Below are positions 1 through 8,955 of a DNA stretch of 64,000 nt, piece after piece. Below the pieces are notes generated by a model. The model did no database searches and was not told the DNA's origin. It was given only the letters and a program-made list of their open reading frames with translations. A program made the translations under genes and the position numbers. The DNA comes from Marmoricola sp. (GTDB lineage: Bacteria > Actinomycetota > Actinomycetes > Propionibacteriales > Nocardioidaceae), in the NCBI GenBank assembly GCA_025964795.1, contig JAOPYC010000182.1:26023-90022 (forward strand), read 5' to 3'. Within the stretch, counting starts at the first letter, position 1. Each line of letters begins with the position of its first letter.

Positions 1-578
1 TGCTGGCCGGGGCCACCCTCGTGGTGGCTGAACTCCACCGAGATGCCCATCGACTCGAGCATGTTGATGGCCTCGCGCCGGAAGTCCGAGCCACGCGACT
101 GGGCGGTGTGGTCGAAGTAGCCGCTGCGGTCGACGGGGACGGGCTCCTCGCCCATGCCGGGACGCCCCTGGAAGAGGTAGAACTCGATCTCGGGGTGCGT
201 GTAGAAGGTGAAGCCCTTGTCGGCCGCGTTCTGCAGGGTGCGCTTGAGCACGAACCGCGGGTCGGCGTACGACGGGGAGCCATCCGGCATGAAGATGTCG
301 CAGAACATCCGCGCGGTCGACGGGGTCTCACCGCGCCACGGCAGCAGCTGGAACGTCGCCGGGTCGGGGTGCGCGAGCATGTCCGCCTCGGTGACCCGGG
401 CGAAGCCCTCGATCGCGGACCCGTCGAACCCGATGCCCTCGTCGAACGCGTTCTCCAGCTCGGCCGGGGCGACCGACACCGACTTGAGATAGCCCAGGAC
501 GTCGGTGAACCACAGCCGTACGAACCTGACGTCGCGCTCTTCGAGTGCGCGGAGAACGAAGTCTTCCTGCTTGCCCAT
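1..578 (-). CDS. glnA2: Glutamine synthetase type I, GlnA2-like (N-terminal part)
   Basis: ATP-dependent ligation of ammonia to glutamate. About 192 N-terminal residues are present; the gene continues past the left edge of the window. Visible GS-I features are the LWFTDVLG start of the beta-grasp domain, the GFDGSAIEGFA loop, the FYTHPEIEFYLF segment with its metal-binding glutamate, and EFSHHEGGPGQ at the edge. The N-terminus (MGKQEDFVLRALEERDVRF) resembles mycobacterial GlnA2 more than GlnA1; this is from memory of the family. On the minus strand a TAGGCT -10-like hexamer (591-586) lies 7 nt before the ATG and there is no Shine-Dalgarno, so the mRNA is probably leaderless. The upstream amidotransferase and NadE genes are co-directional. 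Confidence 0.93.
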   Translation of the reverse strand, partial: MGKQEDFVLRALEERDVRFVRLWFTDVLGYLKSVSVAPAELENAFDEGIGFDGSAIEGFARVTEADMLAHPDPATFQLLPWRGETPSTARMFCDIFMPDGSPSYADPRFVLKRTLQNAADKGFTFYTHPEIEFYLFQGRPGMGEEPVPVDRSGYFDHTAQSRGSDFRREAINMLESMGISVEFSHHEGGPGQ

Positions 579-588
579 GGGGGTGAGC

Positions 589-1290
589 CTAGGCCAGAGA
601 AGAGAGTGCCCGTGCCAGTGGGCGCCAACCGGCGGCCAGCTCCTCACGAGCCGCGGCCACTGCCTCCAGGACCGCGTCCAGCACGCCCTCGTCGTAGCGG
701 TCCCGGTCGTCCTCCGCCCAGGTCGCGAGGATGCGGTCGTCGACCTCCGGGTGCAGCTGCACGCCCCACACGGTCGGGGCGAACCTCGCGACCTGCAGCT
801 CCCCGCGCGGTGCGGACGCGAGCACCACCGTCCCGTCCGGCTGCCGCAGCACGACGTCGTCGTTCCAGTGCACCCCGAAGCCGGTGCCCAGCAGCTCGCG
901 GCTCAGGTCGTCGTCCTCGGCGGCCTCGGTCCAGCCGAGCGGCACGAGGCCCAGCTGCTGTCCGTTCGGGTTGGGGCCGGATACACCACCGAGCGCGACC
1001 GCGACCAGCTGGTGGCCGAGGCAGATGCCCAGCGTCGGGACGCCGTCACGGGCGGCTACGCGCACGAGCTCCTTGGTCGGCGTCAGCCAGGGATGCTCGG
1101 CGTCGTCGTTGGCGCCCATCGCACCACCGAGGACGAGCAGGGCGTCGTGGCCGCCGAGGTCCGCAGGCAGGGGGTCGTCGGCGTAGGCCCGTCGTACGTC
1201 GAGCACGCAGCCGTCCTCGACCAGCCAGTCGCCGACCCACGCCGGCGGACAGTCGTCCTCGTGCTGGACGACCAGGACACGACCCGCCAT
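589..1290 (-). CDS. Class I glutamine amidotransferase (GMP-synthase-like)
   Basis: A 233-residue single-domain type 1 glutamine amidotransferase. The nucleophile is Cys90 in GICLGHQ, with the dyad His180 and Glu182 in LHPE. No synthase domain is attached, so the ammonia acceptor is unknown. The gene is translationally coupled to nadE upstream: the nadE TGA and this ATG overlap as TGATG. Its TAG stop (591-589) forms the first bases of the -10-like element of glnA. The position between NAD synthetase and glutamine synthetase suggests a link to glutamine nitrogen metabolism, but the substrate is not shown by the sequence. Confidence 0.9.
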   Translation of the reverse strand: MAGRVLVVQHEDDCPPAWVGDWLVEDGCVLDVRRAYADDPLPADLGGHDALLVLGGAMGANDDAEHPWLTPTKELVRVAARDGVPTLGICLGHQLVAVALGGVSGPNPNGQQLGLVPLGWTEAAEDDDLSRELLGTGFGVHWNDDVVLRQPDGTVVLASAPRGELQVARFAPTVWGVQLHPEVDDRILATWAEDDRDRYDEGVLDAVLEAVAAAREELAAGWRPLARALSSLA

Positions 1291-3338
1291 CAGGCGCGGG
1301 GGACGTTCTCGAGCTCGGCCAGCCAGGCCGCCGGGCTGGCGTCGCTCGGCATCCGCCAGTCACCGCGCGGCGACATGGTGCCGCCGGCGCTCACCTTCGG
1401 CCCGTTCGGCAGCGCCGAGCGCTTGAACTGGCTGGAGAAGAACCGCCTGATGAAGACCTCGAGCCACGAGCGGATGTCGGCGAGGGCGTACGCCGGCCGG
1501 TTGTCCTCCGGGAAGTTGGGCGGCCACTCCCCCGTGGTCGCGTCCGACCAGGCGTGCTGGGCCAGGAACGCGATCTTGCTCGGCCGGAAGCCGAACCGCA
1601 GCACGTGGAACAGCGTGAAGTCGTGCAGCGCGTAGGGGCCCAGGGAGCTCTCGGTGGACTGCGGCTTCTCGCCCTCGCGGGTAGGGATGAGCTCCGGGGT
1701 GATCTCCTGCCCGACGATGCCGGTGAGCAGCAGGTTGACCTCGTCACCGCTGCCGCCGAGCTGCTCGCTGTCGACGACCCAGCGGATCAGGTGCTGGATC
1801 AGGGTCTTCGGCACGCCGGAGTTCACCGTGTAGTGCGACATCTGATCGCCCACGCCGTAGGTGCACCAGCCCAGCGCGAGCTCGGAGAGGTCACCCGTCC
1901 CGAGCACGATCCCCCCGCGCTGGTTGGCGATCCTGAACAGGTAGTCGGTGCGCAGCCCCGCCTGCACGTTCTCGAAGGTGATGTCGTAGACCTCCTCGCC
2001 GGAGGCGAAGGGGTGGTTCATGTCAGCCAGCATCTGCCTGGCGGCCGGCCGGATGTCGAGCTCCTCGAAGGTGACGCCGAGGGCCTTGGACAGCCTGGTC
2101 GCGTAGTCCTTGGTCACCTCGCCGGTCGCGAAGCCGGGCAGCGTGAACGCGAGGATGTCGCTGCGCGGACGCTCGAGCCGGTCCATCGCCTTCGCAGCCA
2201 CGATCAGCGCGTGCGTCGAGTCGAGCCCGCCGGAGACGCCGATGACGACCTTGGGCTGGCCGATCGCCCGCAGCCGCTGCTCGAGCCCGGAGACCTGGAT
2301 GTTGTAGGCCTCGTAGCAGTCCAGTGCCAGCCGCGCGACGTCGTCGGGCACGAACGGGAAGCGGTCCACCTTGCGGCGCAGCCCGATGTCGCCCGTCGGC
2401 GGGTCCAGGATGAGCTGGACCTCACGGAAGCTCGACGTACCGACTCCCTCGGCGTGCCGGTTGTCGTCGAAGGTGCCCTGACGCATCCGCTCCTGGCGGA
2501 CCCGGTCGAGGTCGACGTCCGCCGTCGTACGGCGGGGGCTGTCGGGGAAACGATCACCCTCGGCCAGCAGGTCGCCGCACTCGTAGACCATCGTCTGGCC
2601 GTCCCAGGAGAGGTCGGTGGTCGACTCACCGGGTCCGCCGGCGGCGTACAGGTACGCGGCAGAGCAGCGCGAGCTCGCGGAGCGCACCAACTGGCGACGA
2701 TCCTCGGCGCGGGCGATGGTGATCGGTGAGCCCGAGAGGTTGGCCAGCACCGTCGCTCCGGCGAGCGCGGCGTTCGCACTCGGCGGGATCGGGACCCACA
2801 TGTCCTCGCAGATCTCGACGAACAGCGCCAGGTCGGGCAGGTCCATCGCCCGGAAGATCAGGTCGGGACCGAAGGGGACCTCAACGCCGTCGACCTGGAT
2901 CCACTCGCCGCGCTGGTCCTCACCGGCGGCGAACCAGCGCGCCTCGTAGAACTCGCGGTAGGTCGGCAGGAACGACTTGGGCGCCACCCCGAGGATCGCA
3001 CCGCGGTGGATCACGACGGCGCAGTTGTAGACCCGGTTGCCCTTGCGGAGCGGGGCACCGACGACGAGGACCGGACGAAGCACCTCGCTGGCAGCGACGA
3101 CCGCACCGATGCCTGCGTGCACGGCGTCCAGCAGGGTGTCCTGGAGGAACAGGTCGTCGATCGAGTAGCCGGTGAGGCAGAGCTCCGGGAAGATCGCGAC
3201 GGCCACCCCGTCGTCGTGACAGGACCGCGCCTGAGCGATCACCGTCGCCGCGTTGGTCGCGGGGTCGGCGATCGTCACCGGCATCGTGCACGCCGCGACC
3301 CGCGCGAAGCCATGGGCGTAGGCCGAGTTGAAGTCCAC
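1290..3338 (-). CDS. nadE: Glutamine-dependent NAD(+) synthetase
   Basis: Makes NAD+ from deamido-NAD+ with ATP, using ammonia from glutamine. The N-terminal nitrilase-type glutaminase domain (about residues 1-300) shows all three catalytic elements: Glu in [10 protein letters not shown], Lys in [12 protein letters not shown] and Cys in EICEDMW. The C-terminal synthetase domain has the PP-loop GVSGGLDST near residue 365. I chose the GTG at 3338, which gives 682 residues and begins [14 protein letters not shown], matching the roughly 680-residue actinobacterial form. The reading frame is open further upstream (ATG at 3386), but those extra 16 residues do not look like the family. It diverges from panB. 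Confidence 0.93.
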   Translation of the reverse strand: MDFNSAYAHGFARVAACTMPVTIADPATNAATVIAQARSCHDDGVAVAIFPELCLTGYSIDDLFLQDTLLDAVHAGIGAVVAASEVLRPVLVVGAPLRKGNRVYNCAVVIHRGAILGVAPKSFLPTYREFYEARWFAAGEDQRGEWIQVDGVEVPFGPDLIFRAMDLPDLALFVEICEDMWVPIPPSANAALAGATVLANLSGSPITIARAEDRRQLVRSASSRCSAAYLYAAGGPGESTTDLSWDGQTMVYECGDLLAEGDRFPDSPRRTTADVDLDRVRQERMRQGTFDDNRHAEGVGTSSFREVQLILDPPTGDIGLRRKVDRFPFVPDDVARLALDCYEAYNIQVSGLEQRLRAIGQPKVVIGVSGGLDSTHALIVAAKAMDRLERPRSDILAFTLPGFATGEVTKDYATRLSKALGVTFEELDIRPAARQMLADMNHPFASGEEVYDITFENVQAGLRTDYLFRIANQRGGIVLGTGDLSELALGWCTYGVGDQMSHYTVNSGVPKTLIQHLIRWVVDSEQLGGSGDEVNLLLTGIVGQEITPELIPTREGEKPQSTESSLGPYALHDFTLFHVLRFGFRPSKIAFLAQHAWSDATTGEWPPNFPEDNRPAYALADIRSWLEVFIRRFFSSQFKRSALPNGPKVSAGGTMSPRGDWRMPSDASPAAWLAELENVPRA

Positions 3339-3470
3339 CTGAGCAGTCTGGCAGAACAAGCGCTGCACCTGTGATCGAGGAGACACCCCGCGGGGCCTCG
3401 GCCGGGGCTAGCGTGGATGACGGTCCGGGGACTCGCACGGAGCCTCGAGAACACTGCTAGGAGCTCGACG

Positions 3471-4319
3471 ATGAGTGAAGAGACGGCCCCCTACGGAAGC
3501 GGCGCGGCCAAGCCCGCTGCGCCGGCGAAGCGGATCCGCACGCAGCACCTGCGCGAGCTGAAGGAGCGGGGCGAGCGGTTCGCGATGCTCACCGCCTACG
3601 ACATGTACACCGCGCAGGTCTTCGACGAGGCCGGGATCGAGGTCCTCCTGGTGGGTGACAGCGCCTCGAACAACGTCTACGGCAACGAGACCTCGCTGCC
3701 GGTGACGGTCGACGAGCTGATCCCGCTGACCCGCGCGGTGTCGCGGTCGGTGAAGCGCTCGCTGGTGGTCGGCGACCTCCCGTTCGGCTCCTACCAGCGC
3801 TCCCCCGAGCAGGCCTACGACACGGCCGTGCGGTTCATGAAGGAGGGCGGTGCGCACGCCATCAAGCTCGAGGGCGGCCGGGAGATGGCGCCGCAGATCG
3901 AGCTGCTCAGCCGCGGTGGCGTGCCGGTGATGGCGCACATCGGCTTCACCCCGCAGAGCGAGCACGCGCTGGGTGGCTACCGCGTCCAGGGCCGCGGCGA
4001 GACCAGCGACCGGATCCTCGACGACGCGAGGGCCGTCGAGGAGGCCGGCGCGTTCGCCGTGGTGATGGAGATGGTCCCGGGCGACGTCGCGGCGCAGGTC
4101 ACCAAGGAGCTGTCCATCCCCACGATCGGCATCGGCGCCGGCCTGGAGTGCGACGCCCAGGTGCTCGTCTGGCAGGACGCCTTCGGCATGCGGACCGGCC
4201 GGATGGCCCGCTTCGTCAAGCAGTACGCCGACCTGCACGGCGTGCTCCTCGACGGCGCCCGGGCGTACGCGGAGGACGTGCGGTCGGGCCGGTTCCCGGG
4301 AGCCGAGCACACCTTCTAG
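3471..4319 (+). CDS. panB: 3-methyl-2-oxobutanoate hydroxymethyltransferase (ketopantoate hydroxymethyltransferase)
   Basis: First step of pantothenate/CoA synthesis: transfers a hydroxymethyl group from methylene-THF to alpha-ketoisovalerate. The 282-residue TIM-barrel protein shows the metal-binding Asp63 ([11 protein letters not shown]) and Asp102 ([10 protein letters not shown]), substrate-contact Lys132 (IKLEGG) and catalytic Glu200 (MEMVPG). The ATG at 3471 has AGGAG 7 nt upstream and is preferred over the in-frame start at 3417. A TAGCGT hexamer at 3409-3414 is a plausible -10. The first 20 residues are low-complexity. No panC or panD is adjacent in the window. Confidence 0.95.
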   Translation: MSEETAPYGSGAAKPAAPAKRIRTQHLRELKERGERFAMLTAYDMYTAQVFDEAGIEVLLVGDSASNNVYGNETSLPVTVDELIPLTRAVSRSVKRSLVVGDLPFGSYQRSPEQAYDTAVRFMKEGGAHAIKLEGGREMAPQIELLSRGGVPVMAHIGFTPQSEHALGGYRVQGRGETSDRILDDARAVEEAGAFAVVMEMVPGDVAAQVTKELSIPTIGIGAGLECDAQVLVWQDAFGMRTGRMARFVKQYADLHGVLLDGARAYAEDVRSGRFPGAEHTF

Positions 4320-4321
4320 CC

Positions 4322-4355
4322 CAGGCACGCACGCCTGTCCGATTTAAGCCTTTTT
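4322..4355 (+). terminator. Possible weak intrinsic terminator after panB
   Basis: A 5-bp GC stem (CAGGC / GCCTG, 6-nt loop, 4322-4337) starts 2 nt after the panB stop. A run of five T follows at 4351-4355. The T-run is about 13 nt from the stem, so termination would be weak. Confidence 0.3.
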
Positions 4356-4433
4356 CGGCATTTCGCCCACATTGCTGCCGTGGAACCGTCAGGATGACGT
4401 CGACGACGACCCCCACGTGGCAGGGACAGGCAG

Positions 4434-6086
4434 ATGGCGATCTTCGGCACCAGGAAGCGCAAGAAGCGCAAGAAGAAGAAGCAGCACCATGCCGTCAAGG
4501 TGAAGCACGCCCCCAAGCCCAAGCCGAAGCCCAAGCCGAAGCCCAAGCCCCAGCCGGTCTCGGTGCCGCAGCCGCCCACGCCGGCTCCGGCACCGCCCAC
4601 CACGCCGGTCACCAACCCCACCCCCACGGCCCCCTCCCAGCCGACCGCGCCGGCTCCCACGGCCTCGGTGGCCGCCACGCCGCGTGAGCGCCTGTTCCTG
4701 AACCGCTTCGGCACCGGGTTCACCCAGTCGGCCCTGGCCGCGCTGCGCGCGACCGGCACACCGGAGGCCTGGTTCGAGGCCCAGCTGAACCCGTCGTCGG
4801 TGACCGAGTCGGCCAAGGCGGCCCAGGTCGACGAGTGGTTCAGCCACCTCTGGCGCTCCGCCGCGGAGAAGAACGCCACCAACGCCGCCAAGACCAAGGC
4901 GGCCTGGGAGTACGGCCACGACCTCGGCAACTGGACGATCCTGCGCCGCATCTACTCCGAGCGCTCGGTGCTGGAGAGGATGACCGACTTCTGGTCGACC
5001 AACCTGCACATCCCGGTGGGACACGACCGCGCCTGGGTGTTCCGCTTCGACTACGACACCACCATCCGGGCCAACGCGCTCGGCCGGTTCGAGGACCTGC
5101 TCGTCGCCTGCGCACTGCACCCGGCGATGCGGTTCTACCTCGACAACTGGAAGGCGGTGAAGAACAAGCCCAACGAGAACCAGGGCCGCGAGCTCCTCGA
5201 GCTGCACACGGTCGGGCGCGCCGCCGGCTACACGGAGCCGATGGTCAAGTCGTCCGCGGTGATCCTGTCGGGCTTCACGGTGGACAGCAGCACGTTCGTC
5301 CCGTCGTACAACCCGGCGGCCCACACCACCGGCCCCGTCCAGGTCCTCGACTTCCAGCACGCCAACGCCGCGGCCGACGGCCAGGCCGTCACGGTGGCCT
5401 ACCTGAAGTACCTCGCGAACCACCCGGCCACGGCCGCCAACCTCTCCCGCAAGCTCGCGACCTACTTCGTCTCCGACGAGCCCTCCCAGCGGCTCGTCGA
5501 CAAGCTCGCGGCCGTCTACCTGAGCTCCGGCACCGACATCAAGGCCGTGCTCCGGACCCTGGCGACCGACGAGGAGTTCGTCGGCTCCGAGGGCGCCAAG
5601 GTGCGTACGCCGGTCGACGACCTCGTGGCCACCGCGCGGGTCCTGGCCGTCGACGTGCAGCCGCCCGCCGGCGACGACTCCTACACCCGGCAGGCCAACT
5701 GGACCCACGGGGGCGCCGCCCTCTTCTCGTGGCCCCGGCCCGACGGCCCGCCGGTCACCGGCCGGATGTGGTCCTCGGCCTCCCGGGTGTTCGCCTCCTA
5801 CGTCATGCACGGCAACCACGCCGGGGGCTGGTGGCCGCACGGTGCGGCGTACAAGACCGGTGCGGCCTGGCTGCCGTCGGCGTCGCTGCGCTTCGACGCC
5901 TACGTGGCCCACCTGTGCCGGACGTTCCTCGGCCGCAACCTCGACGCCCGCCTGCTGAGCGTCGCCTGCCAGGCGACCGGCGCCAAGGCGGAGACGATCG
6001 TGACCTCGAAGCACGCCGTCGCCGGCTGGATGTTCCCCCGGCTGGCCACCTCCCTGCTCGACACCCCCGACCACATGACCACGTGA
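4434..6086 (+). CDS. DUF1800 family protein with Lys/Pro-rich N-terminus
   Basis: A 550-residue protein. From about residue 80 it matches DUF1800: RFGTGFT, W/F-rich helices, the DFWSTNLHI block, NQGRELLELHTVG and ILSGFTVD. The first 75 residues are unusual: a strongly basic head (KRKKRKKKKQHH), then alternating Lys-Pro, then a Pro/Ala/Thr spacer. I see no signal peptide, although the downstream DUF1501 partner carries a Tat signal. DUF1800 and DUF1501 genes are commonly adjacent in bacteria and their biochemical role is unsettled. The next gene starts 8 nt downstream. A GGGACAGGCAG stretch before the ATG is the likely ribosome site. Confidence 0.88.
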   Translation: MAIFGTRKRKKRKKKKQHHAVKVKHAPKPKPKPKPKPKPQPVSVPQPPTPAPAPPTTPVTNPTPTAPSQPTAPAPTASVAATPRERLFLNRFGTGFTQSALAALRATGTPEAWFEAQLNPSSVTESAKAAQVDEWFSHLWRSAAEKNATNAAKTKAAWEYGHDLGNWTILRRIYSERSVLERMTDFWSTNLHIPVGHDRAWVFRFDYDTTIRANALGRFEDLLVACALHPAMRFYLDNWKAVKNKPNENQGRELLELHTVGRAAGYTEPMVKSSAVILSGFTVDSSTFVPSYNPAAHTTGPVQVLDFQHANAAADGQAVTVAYLKYLANHPATAANLSRKLATYFVSDEPSQRLVDKLAAVYLSSGTDIKAVLRTLATDEEFVGSEGAKVRTPVDDLVATARVLAVDVQPPAGDDSYTRQANWTHGGAALFSWPRPDGPPVTGRMWSSASRVFASYVMHGNHAGGWWPHGAAYKTGAAWLPSASLRFDAYVAHLCRTFLGRNLDARLLSVACQATGAKAETIVTSKHAVAGWMFPRLATSLLDTPDHMTT

Positions 6087-6094
6087 GGCCAGCG

Positions 6095-7375
6095 ATGACC
6101 GACCACAGCACCCCCGGATCCGACTGCTGCCGCGACTTCAGCCGCTCGCAGATGTCGCGCCGCTCGCTGCTCCAGGGCGCCGCCGCCGTCGGCGGGACGA
6201 TGGCCGTCACCCAGATGTTCGGCGACGCGATGATGCAGTCCACCTTCGCCGGCACGCCCGGCGGCAACACCATGGTGGTGGTCAGCCTGCGTGGCGGCAT
6301 CGACGGGCTCGGCGTCGTCGTCCCCCACGGTGACCCGGGCTACTACGCCGCCCGCCGCAACACGGCCATCCCGGTCAACACGCTGCTGTGCAAGGACCAG
6401 ATGTTCGGCCTGCACCCGAACATGGAGCCGCTCGTCCCGCTCTGGAACTCGGGCGAGCTCGCCGCGGTCCAGGCGACCGGGCTGGCTGTGCCGAACCGCT
6501 CGCACTTCTCGGCCATCGAGGAGGTCGAGGACGCTGCCCCCGGCTCCGACACCCGTACGGGCTGGATCAACCGGATGATCGGTCTGGGCCAGTCGAGCGG
6601 CACCCTCGACGCCGTCCAGCTCGGGATGAACTTCCCGACCACGGCGATGATCGGCCCGCGATCCGTGCTCGCCACCCAGAACCTTAGCGGCCTGCAACTC
6701 CCGGGCCTGGACAACAACGTGGCCCCGCGCTACTCCTCGCTGCAGGCGGCCTGGGCCGGCGCCACCGGCCCGCTCGCCGCCGGCGCCTCGGAGGCCGTCG
6801 GCATCTCGAAGGGGGCCGGCGCCCAGCTCAAGACCATGCCGGACAGCGCGACCCCCTACCCCACCGACTGGTACGCCGCCCCCTTCGCCGAGCCGCTCAA
6901 GAACGCCGCGAAGCTGATCCGGGCCGACATCGGCACCGACGTGATCGCCATCGACGCGGGCAACTGGGACCTGCACACCAACTACGGCACCACCGCGTGG
7001 GGCTCGATGCAGAGCAACGTCTCCGGCCTGGCGAAGTCGCTGGCGGCGTTCATGCAGGACCTCGGCGAGCTGCGCTCGCGCGTCACGGTCGTCACCATCT
7101 CCGAGTTCGGCCGCCGGATCGCCGAGAACGGCAGCCAGGGGTTCGACCACGGCTGGGGCAACATGATGCTCGTCGCCGGCGCCGGGGTGAAGGGCGGTCG
7201 CTACCACGGCAGCTGGCCGGGCATCGAGGCCAACCCCCTCCCCGACAGCGACCTCAAGGTCACCACCGACTACCGCAACGTCCTCGGCGAGATCGTCAGC
7301 AAGCGGTTCCCGGACCGGTCGGTGCCCGCGCTCTTCCCGGGCCTGTCCATCGCCCCCATCGGCGTCATGGTCTGA
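6095..7375 (+). CDS. DUF1501 family protein, Tat-exported
   Basis: A 426-residue protein of the DUF1501 (alkaline-phosphatase-fold-like) family. It begins with a twin-arginine signal: SRRSLLQGAAAVGGTMAV near residues 25-45. Family features include VVSLRGGIDGLGVVVPHGD, the NRSHF block, WDLHTNYG, TVVTISEFGRR and GFDHGWGN. It is paired with the DUF1800 gene 8 nt upstream and probably in one operon with it. Substrate and activity are not known from sequence. Confidence 0.9.
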   Translation: MTDHSTPGSDCCRDFSRSQMSRRSLLQGAAAVGGTMAVTQMFGDAMMQSTFAGTPGGNTMVVVSLRGGIDGLGVVVPHGDPGYYAARRNTAIPVNTLLCKDQMFGLHPNMEPLVPLWNSGELAAVQATGLAVPNRSHFSAIEEVEDAAPGSDTRTGWINRMIGLGQSSGTLDAVQLGMNFPTTAMIGPRSVLATQNLSGLQLPGLDNNVAPRYSSLQAAWAGATGPLAAGASEAVGISKGAGAQLKTMPDSATPYPTDWYAAPFAEPLKNAAKLIRADIGTDVIAIDAGNWDLHTNYGTTAWGSMQSNVSGLAKSLAAFMQDLGELRSRVTVVTISEFGRRIAENGSQGFDHGWGNMMLVAGAGVKGGRYHGSWPGIEANPLPDSDLKVTTDYRNVLGEIVSKRFPDRSVPALFPGLSIAPIGVMV

Positions 7376-7424
7376 GCCGACGCGCCTTCCTGTCCCCTGG
7401 GGACGTCCAGGGCTAACCTGCTGC

Positions 7425-8606
7425 ATGCGACGAACTCTCACAGCGGTCCTCGGTCTCGTGGTCGTCTCGGCTCTGGTCACGGCCCCCGGAGACGCAGCCG
7501 GAGCGGCAGCCGGGTCCGGCACCCGGCCCGCGACGCGGCAGGCGGACGGTGCCAGGGCTCCTGCCCTGCGGGTGACCGTCGCCGCCCGCGGCCTGGACAC
7601 GCCGTGGGACGTGAAGCCGATCGGCAAGGGCCGTTTCCTGGTCACCGAACGCACGTCGAAGCGACTCCTCACGATGCGCAAGGGCGTGCTGCGCACGGTC
7701 AGCTATCCCTCCTCCACGGTGTGGGCCGGCAGCGAGACCGGCTTGATGTCGATCGCCGTGGACCCGAGGTTCAAGAAGAACCGCCGCTTCTACACCTGCC
7801 AGGGCGGCACCCTCAGCGGCGGGCGCCACGACGTCCGCGTGATGATCTGGAAGCTGGGCAGGAAGAACCGCGCCGCCACGCTCGTCGGTCCGCTGCTCAC
7901 CGGGCTTCCCTCGACCTCGGGTCGCCACGGCGGCTGCCGGCTGCTCATCTCGGGTGACGCGATGATCGTCGGCACCGGCGACGCCGCCACCGGCACGAAC
8001 CCGCGCAACCTCAACTCGCTCGGCGGCAAGACGCTGCGGCTCAACCGCTTCACCGGTGCGCCGTGGCCGAAGAACCGCTGGATCAGGTCCTCCTCGCGCA
8101 ACGCGCGCTACGTGCTCACCTTCGGCCACCGCAACGTGCAGGGCCTGGCGCAGCGGGCCGACGGAACCGTGTGGTCCGTGGAGCACGGCCCCGACCGCGA
8201 CGACGAGGTCAACGTCCTCGTGCCGGGCGGTGACTACGGCTGGAACCCCGTGCCGGGATACAACGAGAACGTGCCGATGACCGACCAGAGCCTCCCGGGC
8301 ACCCAGATCGGCGCTCGCTGGCGATCCGGGTTCCCGACGCTGGCCACCTCCGGTGCGGCCTGGGTGAAGGGCCGTCGGTGGGGCCAGTACGACGGCATGC
8401 TGGCCGTCGCCGCCCTCAAGGGCGAACGGCTGATGTTCATGCGCTTCGACGCCGGGGGCAGGTTCAGCTACCTGCTGACGCCGAGCGCCCTGACGAAGTA
8501 CGGCCGGCTCCGCTCGGTCACCCCGGTGGCCAACGGCGACCTGCTGGTCACGACCGCCAACGGCGGCAGGCGCGACTACGTCCTGCGCGTCCACCCGCTG
8601 GGCTGA
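7425..8606 (+). CDS. Secreted PQQ-type sugar dehydrogenase (glucose/sorbosone dehydrogenase family)
   Basis: A 393-residue protein with an N-terminal signal peptide (MRRTLTAVLGLVVVSALVTA) and the six-bladed propeller of the GSDH family. Matching blocks are GLDTPWDVKPIGKGRFLVTER, GLMSIAVDP, a GRHGGCRL segment carrying the candidate catalytic histidine, FGHRNVQGLA and EHGPDRDDEVNVLVPGGDYGWNPV. PQQ use is assumed from the family; I see no PQQ synthesis genes here. A TAACCT hexamer (7414-7419) lies 5 nt before the ATG and no Shine-Dalgarno is visible, so translation is probably leaderless. Confidence 0.88.
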   Translation: MRRTLTAVLGLVVVSALVTAPGDAAGAAAGSGTRPATRQADGARAPALRVTVAARGLDTPWDVKPIGKGRFLVTERTSKRLLTMRKGVLRTVSYPSSTVWAGSETGLMSIAVDPRFKKNRRFYTCQGGTLSGGRHDVRVMIWKLGRKNRAATLVGPLLTGLPSTSGRHGGCRLLISGDAMIVGTGDAATGTNPRNLNSLGGKTLRLNRFTGAPWPKNRWIRSSSRNARYVLTFGHRNVQGLAQRADGTVWSVEHGPDRDDEVNVLVPGGDYGWNPVPGYNENVPMTDQSLPGTQIGARWRSGFPTLATSGAAWVKGRRWGQYDGMLAVAALKGERLMFMRFDAGGRFSYLLTPSALTKYGRLRSVTPVANGDLLVTTANGGRRDYVLRVHPLG

Positions 8607-8614
8607 GCGCTCAG
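8603..8614. repeat. Palindrome joining two convergent stop codons
   Basis: CTGAGCGCTCAG is a perfect 12-bp palindrome. It contains the TGA stop of the sugar dehydrogenase (8604-8606) and the complement of the TGA stop of the small convergent gene (8611-8613). It may help transcription end in both directions, but there is no T-tract. Confidence 0.4.
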
Positions 8615-8877
8615 GCTCCCCAGCCGAGGTGGCGCGTGCCGAGCACGATCGTGGGCAGCCACACCACGAACGCGAGGAGCGGCAGCCACGGCACCCACTT
8701 CGGGTGCGGCAGGAACCAGCTGAGGGCCACCAGGAACAGGACCACCCAGAGCAGCACGAACAACAGGGTCACCCACCACGGGGCGATGTTGGCGGTGCCG
8801 AGATCCAGGAACAGGACACAGGCCATGCCACCCATGCCCACGAAGCCCCACTGGGAGACCTTCTTCGCGCGAGCCAC
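8611..8877 (-). CDS. Small integral membrane protein, three predicted TM segments
   Basis: 88 residues from a GTG start: a short basic head (ARAKKVSQW), then three hydrophobic segments (about residues 10-28, 33-53 and 60-80) separated by short polar turns. I do not recognise the family. The stop codon shares a palindrome with the convergent sugar dehydrogenase, and the gene diverges from the M15 peptidase gene at 8956. A TAGGG just upstream may be a -10 or a weak ribosome site. Confidence 0.6.
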   Translation of the reverse strand: MARAKKVSQWGFVGMGGMACVLFLDLGTANIAPWWVTLLFVLLWVVLFLVALSWFLPHPKWVPWLPLLAFVVWLPTIVLGTRHLGWGA

Positions 8878-8955
8878 GCGCGAAACCCTACGGGAACGCA
8901 CCGGCTCGATTAGCGTGAGTCCACGCGGCCACCAGGGCGCTCTCTCGGAGGCATG

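Noticed and set aside
21..2729. Long 902-codon open frame on the plus strand
   Set aside because: It lies antisense to glnA, the amidotransferase and nadE; composition is Arg/Pro/Gly-rich and it matches no family. Long antisense frames are usual in DNA of this GC content.
4389..6074. 561-codon minus-strand open frame over the DUF1800 gene
   Set aside because: Low-complexity Val/Gly/Arg/His translation, antisense to a well-supported gene.
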